Part shown: positions 46,786-61,740 of the stretch, one piece after another
How positions within the stretch are numbered: the stretch's first letter is position 1
Layout: the number at the start of each line of letters is the position of its first letter
Assembly: GCF_016808095.1 (NCBI RefSeq)
Contig: NC_068971.1
Coordinates: 48,234,131 to 48,298,130, forward strand
Source: Vigna angularis
Lineage: Eukaryota; Streptophyta; Magnoliopsida; Fabales; Fabaceae
Direction of reading: 5' to 3'
DNA: 64,000 nt
Program-made: the position numbers and the translations under genes
Notes under the pieces: model-generated
Databases searched by the model: none
What the model saw: the letters and a program-made list of their open reading frames with translations, nothing else
What the model was told of the DNA's origin: nothing

Positions 46786-47824
46786 ACTACATTTGAATAT
46801 TTCCATTTACATATTACAATGTTATAAGAAAGAAAGTAGCTACTAGCTCTAGTTTAGCAGACCTAAATATAATTCTTTTTGTTGATTTTGTTTTCTCTAT
46901 CTCCATCTCTTTTATGTCACAATTCCATTTTACATGCTCAACAGATATTTTATGAAACGTGAATTGAAGAATAAATTCCATTTGCATTCTTTAAAAAATT
47001 TGGTATTATTAGCAACAGGAGTGGTCATGTGGTCATTCCTATTCTCAATGCTGTTTCAAATAAAACAGCTCTAAAACAAAGAGAGTATTATAGGAGTGGA
47101 TATAATATAATGTAACAATAAAAATTAAGAAATCAAAGAAAACAAGCAAAAAAGGTGAAGTGGGTAAGTAAAATTTATTCTGTGTAATAATTGAAGGACT
47201 AAATAGATAAAAAGAAAATACGTTATAAGTACCCCAAAAATTTGTATTGTTTTTACCTTCAAAAATCTATGTACGTTTTCTTTTAGATTTTATTATTGTT
47301 GTTATTATTAAACGGAAAGTTTTACGTGTTAAAATCATTCACAAAACATATTTTTCATAAATAAATATATGTCATTAACAATCTTATTCTTATAAATATG
47401 TAAAAGTTAAGATGTAAATATGAATTATATAATAACTGTGTAAATAAAATATATACATATGCATAAATATTGTTTGGATTTGATTGATGTTCGAAATTAA
47501 ATTAGAATTCAATTTAATCCAATAGAAAAATAATCCATTTAGATCGAATTTTATTGGATACTGTAAGTTTATAAAGTCCTAAGTATTTTTATATTTAATA
47601 ATATCAGTTGTACTTTTTTGTCTTTTTCTTCAAAATCACGTATAATTCTTAATCAGAATTAGAGAAATTTGAATCAGAATTTGATCTATTTCAATAAAAT
47701 ATTCATTAAAAAGATTATAAATAAAAATACAAATAAAATAATAAAATACATTAATTACGTATTATGTTTTCTTTATCCTCATTACATAGTTTTAAAATGT
47801 AAAATAAAATTAATTTCTCAGGTT
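46786..47824. other. AT-rich spacer between the two tRNA genes
   Basis: No gene or recognisable repeat is seen. Confidence 0.5.
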
Positions 47825-47829
47825 GCGGG

Positions 47830-47872
<43 letters not shown>

Positions 47873-47897
47873 GCGTGTTCGATCCACGCTCACCGCA
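47825..47897 (+). tRNA. tRNA-Phe (GAA)
   Basis: A 73-nt cloverleaf with acceptor GCGGGGA/TCACCGC, anticodon loop CTGAAGA (GAA), canonical A and B boxes (TAGCTCAGTTGG, GTTCGATCC) and discriminator A. It closely matches nuclear plant tRNA-Phe. Confidence 0.97.
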
Positions 47898-47902
47898 TTT
47901 TT
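47898..47902 (+). terminator. RNA polymerase III terminator of tRNA-Phe
   Basis: TTTTT starts at the base after the discriminator; a second T run follows at 47908. Confidence 0.85.
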
Positions 47903-49516
47903 CACTCTTTTTTCTTAATTCCGATTGATTGTATTATTTTTCCTTTTAAACGTTACATTACAACACATTTTATATAATTTATTAAATAATAAAAGAATTC
48001 CTTGGATATAAACACTTTATTTGGCTTTGTTCGGCCAAATAAATTATATTTAAATAATAATTGTTTAAACAATAAATTGTGGGAATAAAATAGCACACGG
48101 TATGTTGCATTTTTTATTTTATTTCTAAATTTGGATCAATAATATTTCTTTTTTTCCTTTTGGCAATATCTTGATGCCTACTAATTTTGACAATATTTTT
48201 TTTTATATCTCTTGTTTTTTTTTTGGGCAAGGGTAAAATGCTTTTTATTTCTTGAATGTGAAGAATACAGCTTTATGCTTTTAAGATATAACGACAGGGT
48301 TTCTTTACTCTTTCTAGAATCAACATTTCTGAGTATTGTTCTTATTCGAGTGGAACTTTACCTTTTCCTGTTTCTGTGGACTAAATAAAAATATCGAATA
48401 AAAAGTATTAGCATCCAATATCTTTGAAATTTAGAGTTATTTAAATAATTTTTATAAATGTTAATTATATAAAGAACATTTATTCTCTTAAGTGTAATAC
48501 TCACTAAAATGTACTATTAAGTTGTTGATCTCAAAGATATTTTCACATCTTCGATCAAGATCGTGTGAATCTTGTGGATGAAAGTGTGATTGGAGAAAAA
48601 CCCAGGTTCACAAACACAATTTCTTTTCCATCAATGTTATATTTAGCTAGAAATGACAACGGGTGAAGAGTAATTTTTTGTTAGTCATTTGATCTAGAAA
48701 AAATTATCTCGTTACTTCTTGTATATCTCGTTGAAAAATACCCGAATATTATTTTTATACTAATATGAAACAATGAATATCCACAAATGAATTTTTATTT
48801 AAATATTTTCTGTAAATCCTAACAAAAATTATTTTAAAATTTACACTTAAATAAGTTTTTTGTTTATCTAAAAGTATGATTCAAATAACATTACATCATA
48901 AAATATTGATGCAGATAAAATAAAATTACCCCTTTTAAAAGAACTCTAATTTTATAAATTTAAATAAAAAAAGTAAACTTATAAAACCAAACTTTAAATA
49001 ATTCTTCAATTGTAAATGTTTTTATTACTATTAGTATTACTTAATAATTTGATCTATAAATCACCAACCATATAAGAAAGACGTATACACAAATATATGT
49101 AAACATCCGTTACTCACACATATGCAAGAACATGAAGTTTTGTATCTGTTATAAATTTTAGCATAAATATTCACATACAACATATATTTTTTTATCCCTA
49201 AATCACACATTCTAGCAACGGACTATGGAATACAGTTTGCAGAAGAGAAAGAAAGATATAAAGTTCTGTACAGACCCCAACGTTATGGGTTATTATCTCA
49301 GAAATAGCATCTACACCTTATCCTACACACAAGCAAAGGGACTCCAAGAACTGATGAATGCATGGAAAAAGAAATATTAAAATGAAAATATGTTGAGCTG
49401 TACCATCCAAGAATCAGAAAAGCTATGGAAGAAAATAAAAAAGAAGCTACCACTTCCACTTTGTACACCCACCAAATTCTGAATAAGAAGAATCCATCTT
49501 AGGGTCATTTGTATTG
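47903..49516. other. AT-rich spacer and 3' flank of the receptor-like kinase
   Basis: No gene is seen. The last few hundred bases before 49516 should be the kinase 3' untranslated region. Confidence 0.5.
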
Positions 49517-52500
49517 TCACCCTCTTCTTTCTTCTCTGGAATCCTGAATCTCACTCCTGTCTGTGTCAGAATATTCCTTCTGGGAATCCATTTCTCCACT
49601 CCCCCCTCGATTTCTTCTTCGGTGTCTTCGGTCCTGAACATTCACAAAACCATCTCAAATATCCAATATTTTTAAATGATGTGATTTATGCTTCCAAGTT
49701 TTTACTCTAAAAACAAGTTAATAGTAAAGTAAAACCCGGTATAAGTTTCTTCATCCAACATAAAGACTGCCCGTAGTTGCTTTTACTTATCAATTATAGA
49801 ACTAGATTCAAATGTTCAAGGTGCAACATGTAAACATCCATCTAATGTGAATTAAAAAAATAATTAGTAAGTTTTTTGTTGACTTTTACTATAGATAATC
49901 CCAGACTAAAGGGGGAAAATGATCAATATTTAATGTATTCATGAAAGTAGAGTGGATATAGGAGCAGAGTTTGTGGACTTAAATCATGGCAATGGGGAAA
50001 AACTAACCTCTCTTGGTAAAGGGTATTCCTCTGACTCCATCATGCGAACGACTTGGCCCATCTTGGGCCTTTTCTCAGAATCTGGATCTACACATCTTAA
50101 AGCTGTTAAGAGAGCCCGTTTTAAAGCTCTTGTGGATGGCTTCACCTCAATGTTGGGGTCCACCACTTCTTCTGATCTCCTATTACCAACCATCATCTTC
50201 AGCCAATCAACCAGGTTCACCTGAAAGCAATGCAGATAATTGGTACGGCCAAGTTAAAAGCACTTTATCAGAGCCTGTCATGTAGAAATAAGTTATAAAG
50301 AACACAGAATTCTTGTTAATAATCGAGCAAAGGGTGCTGGATTGAGGAATATTTATAGTCATTCACCCAAACTAATCCTCACAGAAATAATGAAAGTAGA
50401 AAAATAGTGTTAATTTTTTTATCCCAGAGAACAAGTAACGAACATGAAAAAAAAAATATTTATCATGAATCAACTAAGGATTTATCCTAAAGTTGTAGTG
50501 AAAACAATGAACATGCAAAAAGAATAGTTACTACCATTGTTAAGAATATTAGTTAGTGCTATATGCTTCAAAACCGAAGATTAACTTTAATTCCTATCCT
50601 TGTTTTACTTTAACTGTCAAATATCTTTTAAGCATAATGTCCCGGTATAATCCCAAGCCACTGCTTCAAATCCTGCAAACAGCTTCTCCACCTGAGCCAA
50701 AAGGTCACATGCATCTACCTTTCAACAAACTTCACTAGGTGTGGAGCCTTGTACACTGGGTCACTCTTTAATGTCCCAATTATTTGCTTCTTTCAGTGTT
50801 GGAGAAAATAATTAGATTTTATAGCTATAACGTATGTTTAGATTAGCCTCATATACACAAGACATCCATACAGATACTTTGCTGCAGCAATTTAGCTGAA
50901 TGATCCTAACTCACTGCAGGATTTGAACCAGTACACAGGATATTTGGCGAAATGCTGAAAAAACAAGTGCGCACGCATACTGAAAACTAGATTTTGCCCA
51001 AGAAAAACAACAAGTTTTACTCACTTCATTTGCTGGTCGACCATAGTCAACTGGGTCTCTTCCAGTAATTCCTTCCAATAGCAAAACACCAAAGCTATAA
51101 ACATCACTCTTCTCATTTAGGAGACCAGTATTTGCATATTCAGGAGCCACGTATCTGTGAAATATTTATAGCAATAAAGAAATAAGCATAGTTTTTTATT
51201 TTCTCACCAAAATAACAATACTGAGAATGGGAAAGCTTCAGCAAAGCACAAAATCACAGACCCAAAAGTTCCCATGACTCTTGTGGTGACATAACTCTTC
51301 CCAGCACCCAATAACTTGGCCAGGCCAAAATCAGAAACCTTGGCATTGAAATCATCATCAATTAATATGTTGCTTGACTTGATATCACGGTGTACCACCT
51401 TTGGCTCAATTGCTTCATGCAAATATGCTAGCCTGTTATAAGTAAATTGCTTTATATGAGGACTGAGAAAAGATAGAAGTAAAATAGATGCAGACGCTCA
51501 CGCTTTGGCTGTGCCCAGCAGAATCTTGATACGTGCTTCCCAGGTAAGGTATCCATGGTGGCGCATTCCTCCATGAAGCCATTGCTCTAAGTTTCCATTA
51601 TTGACATACTCATAAACCAACATCCTGTGAATGTATCATAACAGGACAAATATGTTTCAGTGAACACATATCACCCAGTAGCAGATTAATAAACACGCAC
51701 AATTCATATTATTCCGGAAGAAAAAAAACTGTTTAATTTAGCTAAGCCGGTTATAATGTTATATGCTAGGTTGTCAAACTCAAAAAAGTTCACATAAAAT
51801 TGAAGAGTTTCCATAAACTTGTAAGACTTTACTGAATATTAAAAACCCAGTAATGACATATATGCATAATATAACACTAAGCACAGCAATATTTCCACAT
51901 TTTAATTTGATAATATAGAAAAGTAGCAAACCACCATAAGAAAGTGCGATGATACATCAGCACTATTAAGAACAAACTACATAACTGACCTAATCATATA
52001 TAAACACATCTAAAGTGAAAACAATTAAAAGAGGAGTTGATTTCTTCAAACAATTTGAGTCTTAGAGCTAACTCGTTTTGGTTACTTATAATTGTACAAG
52101 TGTAAGAGTGTAAGAGTTAACTTGAGAAATTGACAAGGTTATATGAAATCATTTATATTGAGATGATAATACTGTAATTGATAATTGTGATACCTGTGGG
52201 TTCCCTCAACGCAGAACCCCAAAAGGCGAACCAGGTTTTTGTGTCGGACATGGCCAATAGCTTCAACTTCCACTCTAAATTCTTTCTCTGCTTGACCACT
52301 GCTAAACCAAAAACCTTAGAGTTGAATTTCAGCCGAACAGAGAAGGAACAAAAGCAAAGCAAGTAAGGTATCTACAATAGACAATTGGACATTGTACTGG
52401 AACTCACATGTTATTGAGTATCTTTTTAACTGCCACTGGAGTTCCGTTGACCAACTGACCCTTATAAACCACTCCATACCCTCCTTCTCCCAGGACATTT

Positions 52501-53081
52501 TCTTTGGAAAAACGGTTAGTGGCAAGTTCAAGATCCCTCAAGGTAAACCAGTGACCCCAACCCAAGTGAGAAAATTCTGGAAGGCCAGATAGAGGTGAGG
52601 GAGCTGTTATAGGGTGTGAAGAAGATTGCTTGTACACAGTAAACGTGCCAGAGCTACCTTCTTCTCCGGACTGTGAGTGTGAACCGCTTCCATCTTTCTC
52701 TATGTAACGAAATGAATCTGAGTGAGTGTTGCTGTTCCCATTCTTCATCTTCCCCACACCTAAATGAACCATGACATTGTCTGATTCCTTGCCACTGGAC
52801 TTGTCCCGAATTGTAAGAAGTATTCCATCGCGAGGAGCAAATGAATTAGTTGGCACTTGTTCAACCCGCACTTCTTTGATTTCCTTTGACACGGTTGGTA
52901 TTTGACTAAGGGGAATCCTGTCTTTCTCTTTTCTAGATTTCTTCCTTGACGAAAGGCAAAGTGAGACCACAGAAAGAATGACTATTATTGACAAACCAAC
53001 TACAATTCCAATTATTTCCCAAACTTTGAGACCGAAAATTGGAGTTTTCTTGGATAATTCAGCATTAAGACCAGACCCCAT
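49517..53081 (-). CDS. receptor-like protein kinase with a short N-terminus (At2g42960/At3g59110 type)
   Basis: A predicted plasma-membrane Ser/Thr kinase without an extracellular recognition domain. The seven coding exons are 53081-52408, 52298-52194, 51624-51502, 51432-51262, 51154-51025, 50220-50008 and 49633-49517; the sum is 1,533 nt (510 aa), typical for this family. One membrane span lies at about residues 21-45 ([20 protein letters not shown]), followed by a basic stretch and a Ser-rich linker. The kinase domain starts at about 190: glycine loop [12 protein letters not shown], lysine in [21 protein letters not shown] and a [11 protein letters not shown] activation segment. HRD and DFG are complete, so it should be active. 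The tail ([30 protein letters not shown]) is also family-typical. A 5' leader intron ends at 53103. Ligand and pathway unknown. Confidence 0.93.
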
Positions 53082-53409
53082 TTTTCAGAAAGCCTCAAAT
53101 ACCTGCAATATGCAACACAAAGACATTATCAATATCAATCAATCAGCACAACAGAACACGTTCATAAAAAAAAATTGGAAGGAAAAGGAACCAAGAAACA
53201 CAAACATGAGATTGGAAATAACTCGAATTAAAGAGATAATAATCACACTCTGACCAGTACTCATTCAGAAGAACAAGTGAGAAGCCTGAAATCCCAGATC
53301 TTTGAAATAGCCCCTTCACAAACTAAGAGGCTGAAACAATGGAAGAAACTCAAAAGGGCAGATCTTTGAGACCTCCGAATGTTGGGGTGTGAGCAAAAGC
53401 AAGTTTGCC

Positions 53410-53416
53410 TATATAA
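53410..53416 (-). promoter_or_regulatory. TATA box of the receptor-like kinase
   Basis: CTTATATAGGC on the minus strand, about 330 bp upstream of the start codon, which leaves room for the leader exon and intron. Confidence 0.5.
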
Positions 53417-56400
53417 GCGAGAATCCTATTCCCATATATATGCGGAAAATGTTAGAGTGAATCTAAGTTGGAGTGGAGCTATCTGAAGAACAGAGAGAAA
53501 GGTGGTCGGGTAAGAGGGAGATGAAGGGGAATGTGAGTGATGATAAAGAGGAAGGGATGGAGTTATCAGTGGTAGGTGATGAGTTTTGGAATAGATGCCT
53601 TCCAACGCATGCATATAAACAAACATCCATTTTCTTTTTCTAACTTCAAAACTCTCTTATGTAATGCAAGTACGGCACCACAAAAACACGGCTATGCTTC
53701 TCCCTCTTTCCATTTCATGAACATCACTCTCTATATGCCTAACTATTTTCATTTCAATCCTTCTTCTTTCATTCCATTTCGTGCTCAGCCACGCTGTGAA
53801 TTTACCATCCATCAACACCTGTATCTCTCAATCTTTATCTTTTCTTTTCCTATTTTCCTCTTACCCCCTCCTCCATTAATGCCACATTCATGTTTTTTTA
53901 TCCATATTCTAACCAATATTCAAATTTTAGTTTATGTGGAATCAAATCCCTTTAACTAAACCTACCCAAGATCATATTTTTAATCCATGTTTGAGGAAAC
54001 CAATACAGAGCCCACCATTTTGCTATTATAAATTTAAGTTACCATTCTCTGTGAGTAAGATATGTTTTACATTCACCATTTAGTTTATCCTTTTGCTTCT
54101 CTTAAGAGAAAACTTAGACACCATATTGTATTAAATGCATTGTACATTATTACGACAGAAGAAAGTTATTAATTACCTGTTAGTATTTTTGTTTAGAGAA
54201 CTAACTACTTATTAGTGCTGGAGTCCATTCCTAATTGCTAAAACTCATGAACGATTTTTATAATAAAATATACGAATGGCTTTTCACTGATTACAATAAG
54301 ATGAGTATTTATTAACACCTTTAAATGATATTTAACAGTCAGACTGTGGGAAAACAACGAATAAAAAAGAAAGAAAGAAAACAATAATCAAATCAATTAA
54401 TGAAATTTAACATGGCTATATTAAACGCTAAACAGATACATACTAGTGTTTTTATTTTTTATTTTTTACTTTTATGTGACCAGAATAGTTTTCTCTCAAA
54501 GTTGGAGAACACTATACTATCAATTGCAACAAAATGTTTAATTGAATTACCAGATTTATCGTCATCCATTAACGAATTACCATGTTGGTATAAAAATCAA
54601 TATTATATATATAAACAGGTGTAAAATTTAATGATAAAAACAATATTTTAATTAAGTCTTATGTGCGTAAGTTTAAAAGTTAGTAAGTTTGTATGAATAA
54701 AATTTTAAAATAAAAAATAGTTTTCAAGTCTCTAAATATTTGAAGTTATTTTTCTGAGATAAATTAAATATTGACATGCATTATATATTCACCATCGCTG
54801 TTGTAAACTTTAATAAACATAATATTTATCATATACTGTAAATGATTTACATTAATTAACGATTGAATATAATTATAGCTACATTACTTTATGTAAGAAG
54901 ATAGCTATTTTTTCGTGAAGATTCTAAGATATACAGTTTCAAAAATATGTAGTCATAAAAAAGATAATATATTCCCTCACTTCATGATTTTAATAACATT
55001 AAATGTTAATTTAATATAATTATAAATTAAATTAATATTGTGAAATAAATGCATGTCTCTATTATGAAGCAATCACTAAATGAATGCACGCCGTTATCGA
55101 TGATTGATGATGTTTGTGAACCACAAGATGGACTTACAAAGGAAAAACCCAAATTCTCATGTTTTTAAACATAAATTCAATAGTTGATTCTACTCGTAAA
55201 CATCTTCGTTCTGAATTTAAATTAAAGAGGAAATAAATTGAAAAAAATAATAATTTTAAATTAGTAGTTACTGATTTGTTATTTTATCAAACATTTTTTT
55301 TAATTATTTTGTTTTCTTTATCCCAACGTATGTCAAAGCCGCTCAACATACCGTTAAACTTAGGCCACGATTTTCATTGGGTTTATTTTATTTATTTATA
55401 AACACGTTATCATGATTAGCAGATGAAAGAGAAGAGAAGAAACATTATTTGGATTAGGTTTATTATAGGTACTGGAAATTAGAAGGTGGCATTGAAATTT
55501 GTGGACGAGTTCTAATTGTGAACTAAGTTAAATGTCGGGTTAATAGGTTGAGGAAGATTGTAAATTCTTTCACCATGCTAATGATACGGTCAAATGACCT
55601 AAACATCTTAGTCATGCCACCAAACTTAACTTTTTCAGCCACCACCGTAATACATTGTTTAACATTATAAAAAATATTGTTCTAAGAACACATGAAGTGT
55701 GAGTAAGATCACATCTAACTTTTTTTTTTTAGATTTCTTTCTCTTCTTTCATCGCTCTCAAATATGCATGAACAATTTTTTATGAACAGTTCTTTCTATT
55801 CAAGTGAACTATTTAAGTGAATACAGTGTTAAGAAAGAATTGAATATAATTATTATAATATCATAAACTCCTACAACTTACTTATAGAAACTTTTTAACT
55901 TTTTTTCTCTGATTGTACATTAGATAGTAAAATGTCACAAAGGTCCTATCCATTACAATTTAATATAAATAGATGGTTTTGTTTAGCTAGTTTTTGTTAA
56001 ATTATTAGGCTAAATATGTTTGTAATTTTTAAATCTTAATACAAAATTGACTTTTTTTAATTTTAAATATTTATACAATTTATATTTTTATATTTTACTA
56101 ATTAATGATATAATTTTCTTAATTCAGTAACATTAATTTTTTTACATATTTCATACAGTCAATTGAATTAAAAAATGTTAAGCGAGCTCAGATATTAAGT
56201 TAAAATATGATTTTACGCATAAAAAGCTTTAAAACCCTTAATGATTATATCCATTAATTCTTAATATTTGATTATATCAAAGTTTGGAATACTGATGAAT
56301 TTTATTTTCGTATTAAAATTTATGTATTAAAATATATTTAAATTTTAATTATTTAATATATATATATATATATATTTTCTAAAGTTATATTTAATATATG

Positions 56401-59400
56401 TATTTTATAATTGTGTTGTTTATGAGAGTTAATTATTTACAAATATGAAAAATTTAAATAAGTTCTATTTATTGTTACAAAATTGGGCAGAAATAGAATG
56501 GTGCAAAACATATTAGCGATGATTTTCGAGTCGTTGTCGTGAAGAAAACAAAAAAAAAAAAAAGTCAATTTAATAAAAGGAATTTTCACATTTAACCTTA
56601 CCTTTTTCATTTATTGTGCATTTTCATGTGTTTTCAACTATGAATGTTTGATATGTGTGACTGACTCTCATGTTATGACATAATTAATGGTGCATGTAGA
56701 CTATGGATCTTTTTCATATATACATTTTTTTAATCAAATATACACCATGAAATAATAAGAATTGAATTAAATAATATACTATCATTCATCTAAATTATTA
56801 TTAAACATAAGGATAAAATGGTAATAATTTATTAATTAAAAATCATTTTACTATCACATCAATTAAATCATTCATAAATTTATGTTTCACATTTTATTTA
56901 CTTTTTCTTAATTCAAACAATCTTTCTTTACGCTTTCTTTTCCCTTTTTTTCATAATTTTTCACTCCGTTAAATTCAATATTTGATCCAAAACAAACATC
57001 TATCTATCATTTTTTTTTCTCTCATTTCAATTTTTTTCTACACCATCAAATTCACTTATTGATTTAAACAAGTGGAAACATGAAATCTACTAACTTAAGT
57101 TTACTTAAATCATCCATCTCAATACTCTTTTACCTAACCTAAAAAAGAGAAAATAATTATATGATTTATCTTATAAAGTTACTTCAAATAAAAAATACAA
57201 TAAAATGGTGCAAACCATATGGATTTTCAGTCTAAATTCCATTAGAATTTATTTTTAGTTAATAAAATGTATACATTTAATAAATTAAACCAGTAATAAT
57301 AGTTAACATATTTTAAAAAAATTAAAGTTCTGATGTAAATTTTATGTTGATTTTTATTGGATTTAAATCCTCATCCAATATGCCAATTTGAAGGTAGGTT
57401 AGTAGTGTAGTTTATCCGACCTATCCTTACGGAAATATAAATTATCTTCTTATCATGATACAACTTCTACTGATTATAACATTACAAACAAGTTAATATA
57501 AAAAACGTTGCTTTACTCTAAAGTTTGAATTATAATTTTATATTATTTTTATTGTTTAAATTGGATTTTGTTAAAGTTAAATAATAATAAAATATAAACA
57601 AATTATTCATAGACATAATGCCTGAATTTGTTCTACATAAATCATATATCAAAATTTTTTTATTGATATTAAATTTTACACATAATATATGTGAAAACAA
57701 TTTTCATTACATCAATTTTATGAAAATAACTATTTTAATTAAAAACTATTAAATAATATAATAGTCAATAAAAGTTATATATTGTAATTTGATTACTCAT
57801 GTATTGTGTATGTTAGGATGGGTGTTGATAAAGATTTCGATAAATAATTTTAACAAAAAATAAATAAAGTATATTTCTTCATAATCTAAAATTATGTTGT
57901 CCATGTGATTTAAAAAACCATATTTAGAGATAATTTAACTTTAGAGTTCGAGAGACCAAAGTGAGAAAGTACAGCAATGATGCCAAAACAACAGGAATTG
58001 TGAACAAACTTAAGCAAACCAGCTATGAAACAAAACATGATAGAAGTGAAGGTTCCTAGGAACAAAACTGTGTCATTAACTAATTTCATGAGTTTAGTCA
58101 GGGAGACAACTTTTAGGTATCACCATCATTGTATTTCTAAAACTAAAATATTTCATTGTAAAATTTCCTAAGATCTGGGTTTTTCAATATCTATACATCA
58201 ATAAACAAGCAAATTCTAATTAATAAAAAAATTAAATTTTCTATTTAAATCATTTCTATCATATTTAATAGTTTAACATCACTTAAAAATTAAAATCTAA
58301 CATAATTTAAATATTTTATTTTATCTTTCTATATATTTTTAAAATAAAACTGTGATAAACAGGACTTGAAAATAAATAATATTTTAAATATACAATAATT
58401 AATCTTAACAATATCATAAAAACACTTGAAACCGAAATATAAATAAAATATGTTTTTTCTCTTTAAAAAATATATCGTTTTCATATATTATTTTATTACT
58501 TAATTTTGAGAAGACAAATAATATTCAAAGAGAAAAACAATAGATTATAAAGTTCAATCAAATGGTCTGTCATTAATTGCTTTAACCTAACTTATCAAAT
58601 AATTCAAAAATATTCTTTCACTACTTTTCATCTTTTGGTTTGTGGACCAATTCTAACAAACAATACCACACAAAAATTCCAAACGTGAAGTAATAAACAC
58701 TATAATTTAAGATTAGGATGTGTGAGTGCCCAATTTGTTCCAAGTAAATTGATACAATACAAAAGAAGGATAAAAAGAAAAAAAGGTATAGTTTTGAATT
58801 AAAATAAAAGAACCTGTCTTTTATGTTTGACTCAATGACTTTAAAATAATGTTTAATCATTGAGTTATTATAATTTGGATTTATGCTTCACTTCAACTTT
58901 ACAAATTTTACTCGTAATTTGAAAATCAACGATAGTTATAATGAATGCGAGATCTTAGTTTTCTAAGAGCACACAAACAATTTTATTTATTTATTTTTTA
59001 ATCTCGTAAGTAATTTGTCACAGTTAGAAGATATTAGAAGTCACACAATTTAAAATGACTTTCCATAAAAAAAAAATAACTCCTCTCACTTGAAATACGA
59101 GTCTGGAACATGGCAAAATAGTTGATCTTATAATAATCTATAATATATTCTAACATCATGGCTTAAAATACAATTAAATCCTTTAAAATTAGTCTAGAAT
59201 GTGTGATTGTTTGAAAATACATGAAGGTGAAAATAACTATAATTAATACTCAATCTTATATTTACAGCGAGGAATTATGATTTACCGTGTCTTCTTTGTT
59301 AAATTTTTAATAGATTGCATGTTTATTGTGTCATAAGTTTTTTTTAAGATTAAATATAAATGAAAAATACTTGACTTTCTCGATATATATAGTATTGTAA

Positions 59401-60854
59401 ATATTAGAAATATTTTAGTTCAGAAAAAAATATTGATATAATTTGATACATTTTTGAAATAGATTAGTTTTCACGCGATAGTTTAGGGGGGAAAAAAATA
59501 ATGATAGCAAAACCATATGATGAAGAAAGGAAGGAAAGTAGGTTGGGTGGTGTAAATAGTACTTTGAATTGAAAAAGAAACCCTAACAAATTTGATTTGA
59601 AATTTATGAATGCTGAATCCGAAGCAAATTGCGCATTGAATTAGTCTTGGCGAAAATCATACCTTGTGGTGGTTATGAGCAAAACACTAGCAACTGATTT
59701 AGATTGCGATAACGCATTTTTCTTTGGTATACAAACAAACATCTCAAACTGCATAATTGTGGTTATGTTGTTTGTGCTTGGTCGCTTCGGTGATTAAATG
59801 ACATTAATGATGAATCAAAATGGTCTTGGGTGGTCTCAATTGCTCCACTTAGGAAGGTACCAAGAATTTTGACATGTGTTGTCGAATTATTTAATGTTTG
59901 TTAAGCAGACAAAGCATGTCATTGTACACACGAATGCTGAAACATAAGCCTCTCCAGATAACAGCATTATTATGGCATTAGTGCTACTTTATTTAAAGTA
60001 GCTGCAATATATATGGTAGGTGATAGTATCTGATTAATTGAGACAGTGAAATTATGCATGTTTGTCTTCATTCGCGATGCAACACGCATTTCTCACAACT
60101 TTCTGAAACGCAATTTATTGACGGTGGGCGTGAGAGTGACACAGATGTTAGCATCGTTGTTGCCTTCATATGCATTATTGATTCAATACTACCATAATCA
60201 CTAAAACAACACATTAACAACTGTTTTGCTTCATTTTTTTTTTTAATTTCCCAACTTCACATAATTTATATATATAAAAAATTGTTTATATATACAGCTA
60301 AATTTTAGAATTAAATATATTTTTAATTTTTAATAAAAATAAAAATTAGTTTTTTAATTTTATTATAAATATGTAAATTTAATTATTTTAACCAAATTTG
60401 TTAAATTTATTTAACATTTTAAATATATTTTATATTAACATTTAAGTATAAGTTTGAATTTTTTTTTAAATATTAATTAAAAATAAAAATCTTCAAATGA
60501 TAAAAAATTATATTAGTAACAATTTTTAAAGAAAGATTAATTCTAAATTCACAAAATTGAGGATCCAAACATATTTAATATTAATTTTTAACTTTAAGTA
60601 TATAAAGCAGAGATGAAATTTGCTTTAGGATTTGACACCAAACTTACAATTTAACAAATAAGTCTGTGATTGGAATATACGTGACTCCATGACTTTGTTG
60701 ATATATAATAGGTTTTTTGGAATTTCAGATCTGAAAACATAAACTATTTTATTTAAAAATATATAACATTAATATAAATATTAAATTTTAATTTATTAAA
60801 ATAACATAATATGATAAACAAATGGCATATTATCACCCAACCACTAAATTATAA
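53417..60854. other. long AT-rich intergenic region
   Basis: Over 7 kb without a gene I can support. Open frames at 53576-53959 (plus) and 58621-58860 (minus) are short, hydrophobic or low-complexity and show no known motif or neighbouring exons. A less AT-rich island at about 59500-60200 stands out but has no long frame; a non-coding transcript or old gene fragment is possible. Confidence 0.5.
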
Positions 60855-60864
60855 GTTTTTTTGG

Positions 60865-61740
60865 GGGTGTTGCTGCCTCCACCACCCCAAGTGCTCCTGC
60901 ACCTTTCTGCTATTTTCTTTTATTCCAAAAATACTCTATATTTCTCAACTATTTTCTTTTATTCTAAAAATATCTTACACCTCCTCACTCTATTCAACAA
61001 TCTTTCTCTTTCTCTCTCTACATTAATGGAGCATTCACATGGCTCAGATTTGATATTTTGCAAAATTTTATTTACACTTTCCCTTAAATAAGTTTGATTC
61101 AATCTTATTTTCACTGTTCAATATATATATTTTTCTTCAAATTACTTAATAAATGGTAAAATTTTGTTCTAATTTTCTAGAAAAATATTTATATATATGT
61201 GTGTTTTTTTATATTTAATATCTATAATTTTTAACATTATATTATGTTTTAACTTACCAACATGTTTGACTTAAATAACTTGAATAAAGTATTTAATTTA
61301 TTAGATAAATAATATAAAAATATTATTAAATACTTAAAATATAAAAGAAAAGTTATTTTTAAAGATTTGGAATTTATTTAGTTCTTTCGTCATTATAAAG
61401 TTAGTATATAATAATAATAATATATTATTTACTATTAATATTATTATGTTTATTATTTTGTATTTGCATCTAACTTTTAAGTTTATAAAATGGAAGTGAT
61501 AGAAGTACTAATATTAAAGTTTTCTCTGAATTTTATATTTTGTAATATATCACAAGTTTAAATCTAAGTCATATGAATGCTCCATTAATGCAGAGAGAGA
61601 AAGATTGTTAAGGATAGTGAGGAGGTGTAGGATATTTTTGAAATAAAAGAAAATAATGGAGAGATGTAGAGTATTTTTGGAATAAAAGAAAATAGTGAGG
61701 AGGTGCAGAAACACTTGGGATGGTGGAGGGAGCAACACCC
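60865..61740. mobile_element. fold-back transposon with about 200-bp inverted repeats
   Basis: The left arm (60865 to about 61065) starts GGGTGTTGCTGCCTCCACC and is inverted at about 61550-61740, which ends GGAGGGAGCAACACCC. The arms are pyrimidine- or purine-rich (TATTTTCTTTTATTCCAAAA twice on the left, its inverse twice on the right). The flanks carry near-identical 9-10-bp sequences, GTTTTTTTGG (60855-60864) and GTTTTTTGG (61741-61749), fitting a Mutator-type duplication with one T changed in length. The 480-bp middle is AT-rich and non-coding. Confidence 0.8.

Noticed and set aside
49447..49641. A 64-codon frame at the 3' end of the kinase gene as a separate small protein
   Set aside because: It is an out-of-frame reading of the last kinase exon; the frame encoding [13 protein letters not shown] matches the kinase family tail.
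58621..58860. Short hydrophobic frame (79 codons) as a membrane peptide gene
   Set aside because: AT-rich DNA gives Phe/Tyr/Leu-rich frames by chance; no promoter, splice context or similarity supports it.
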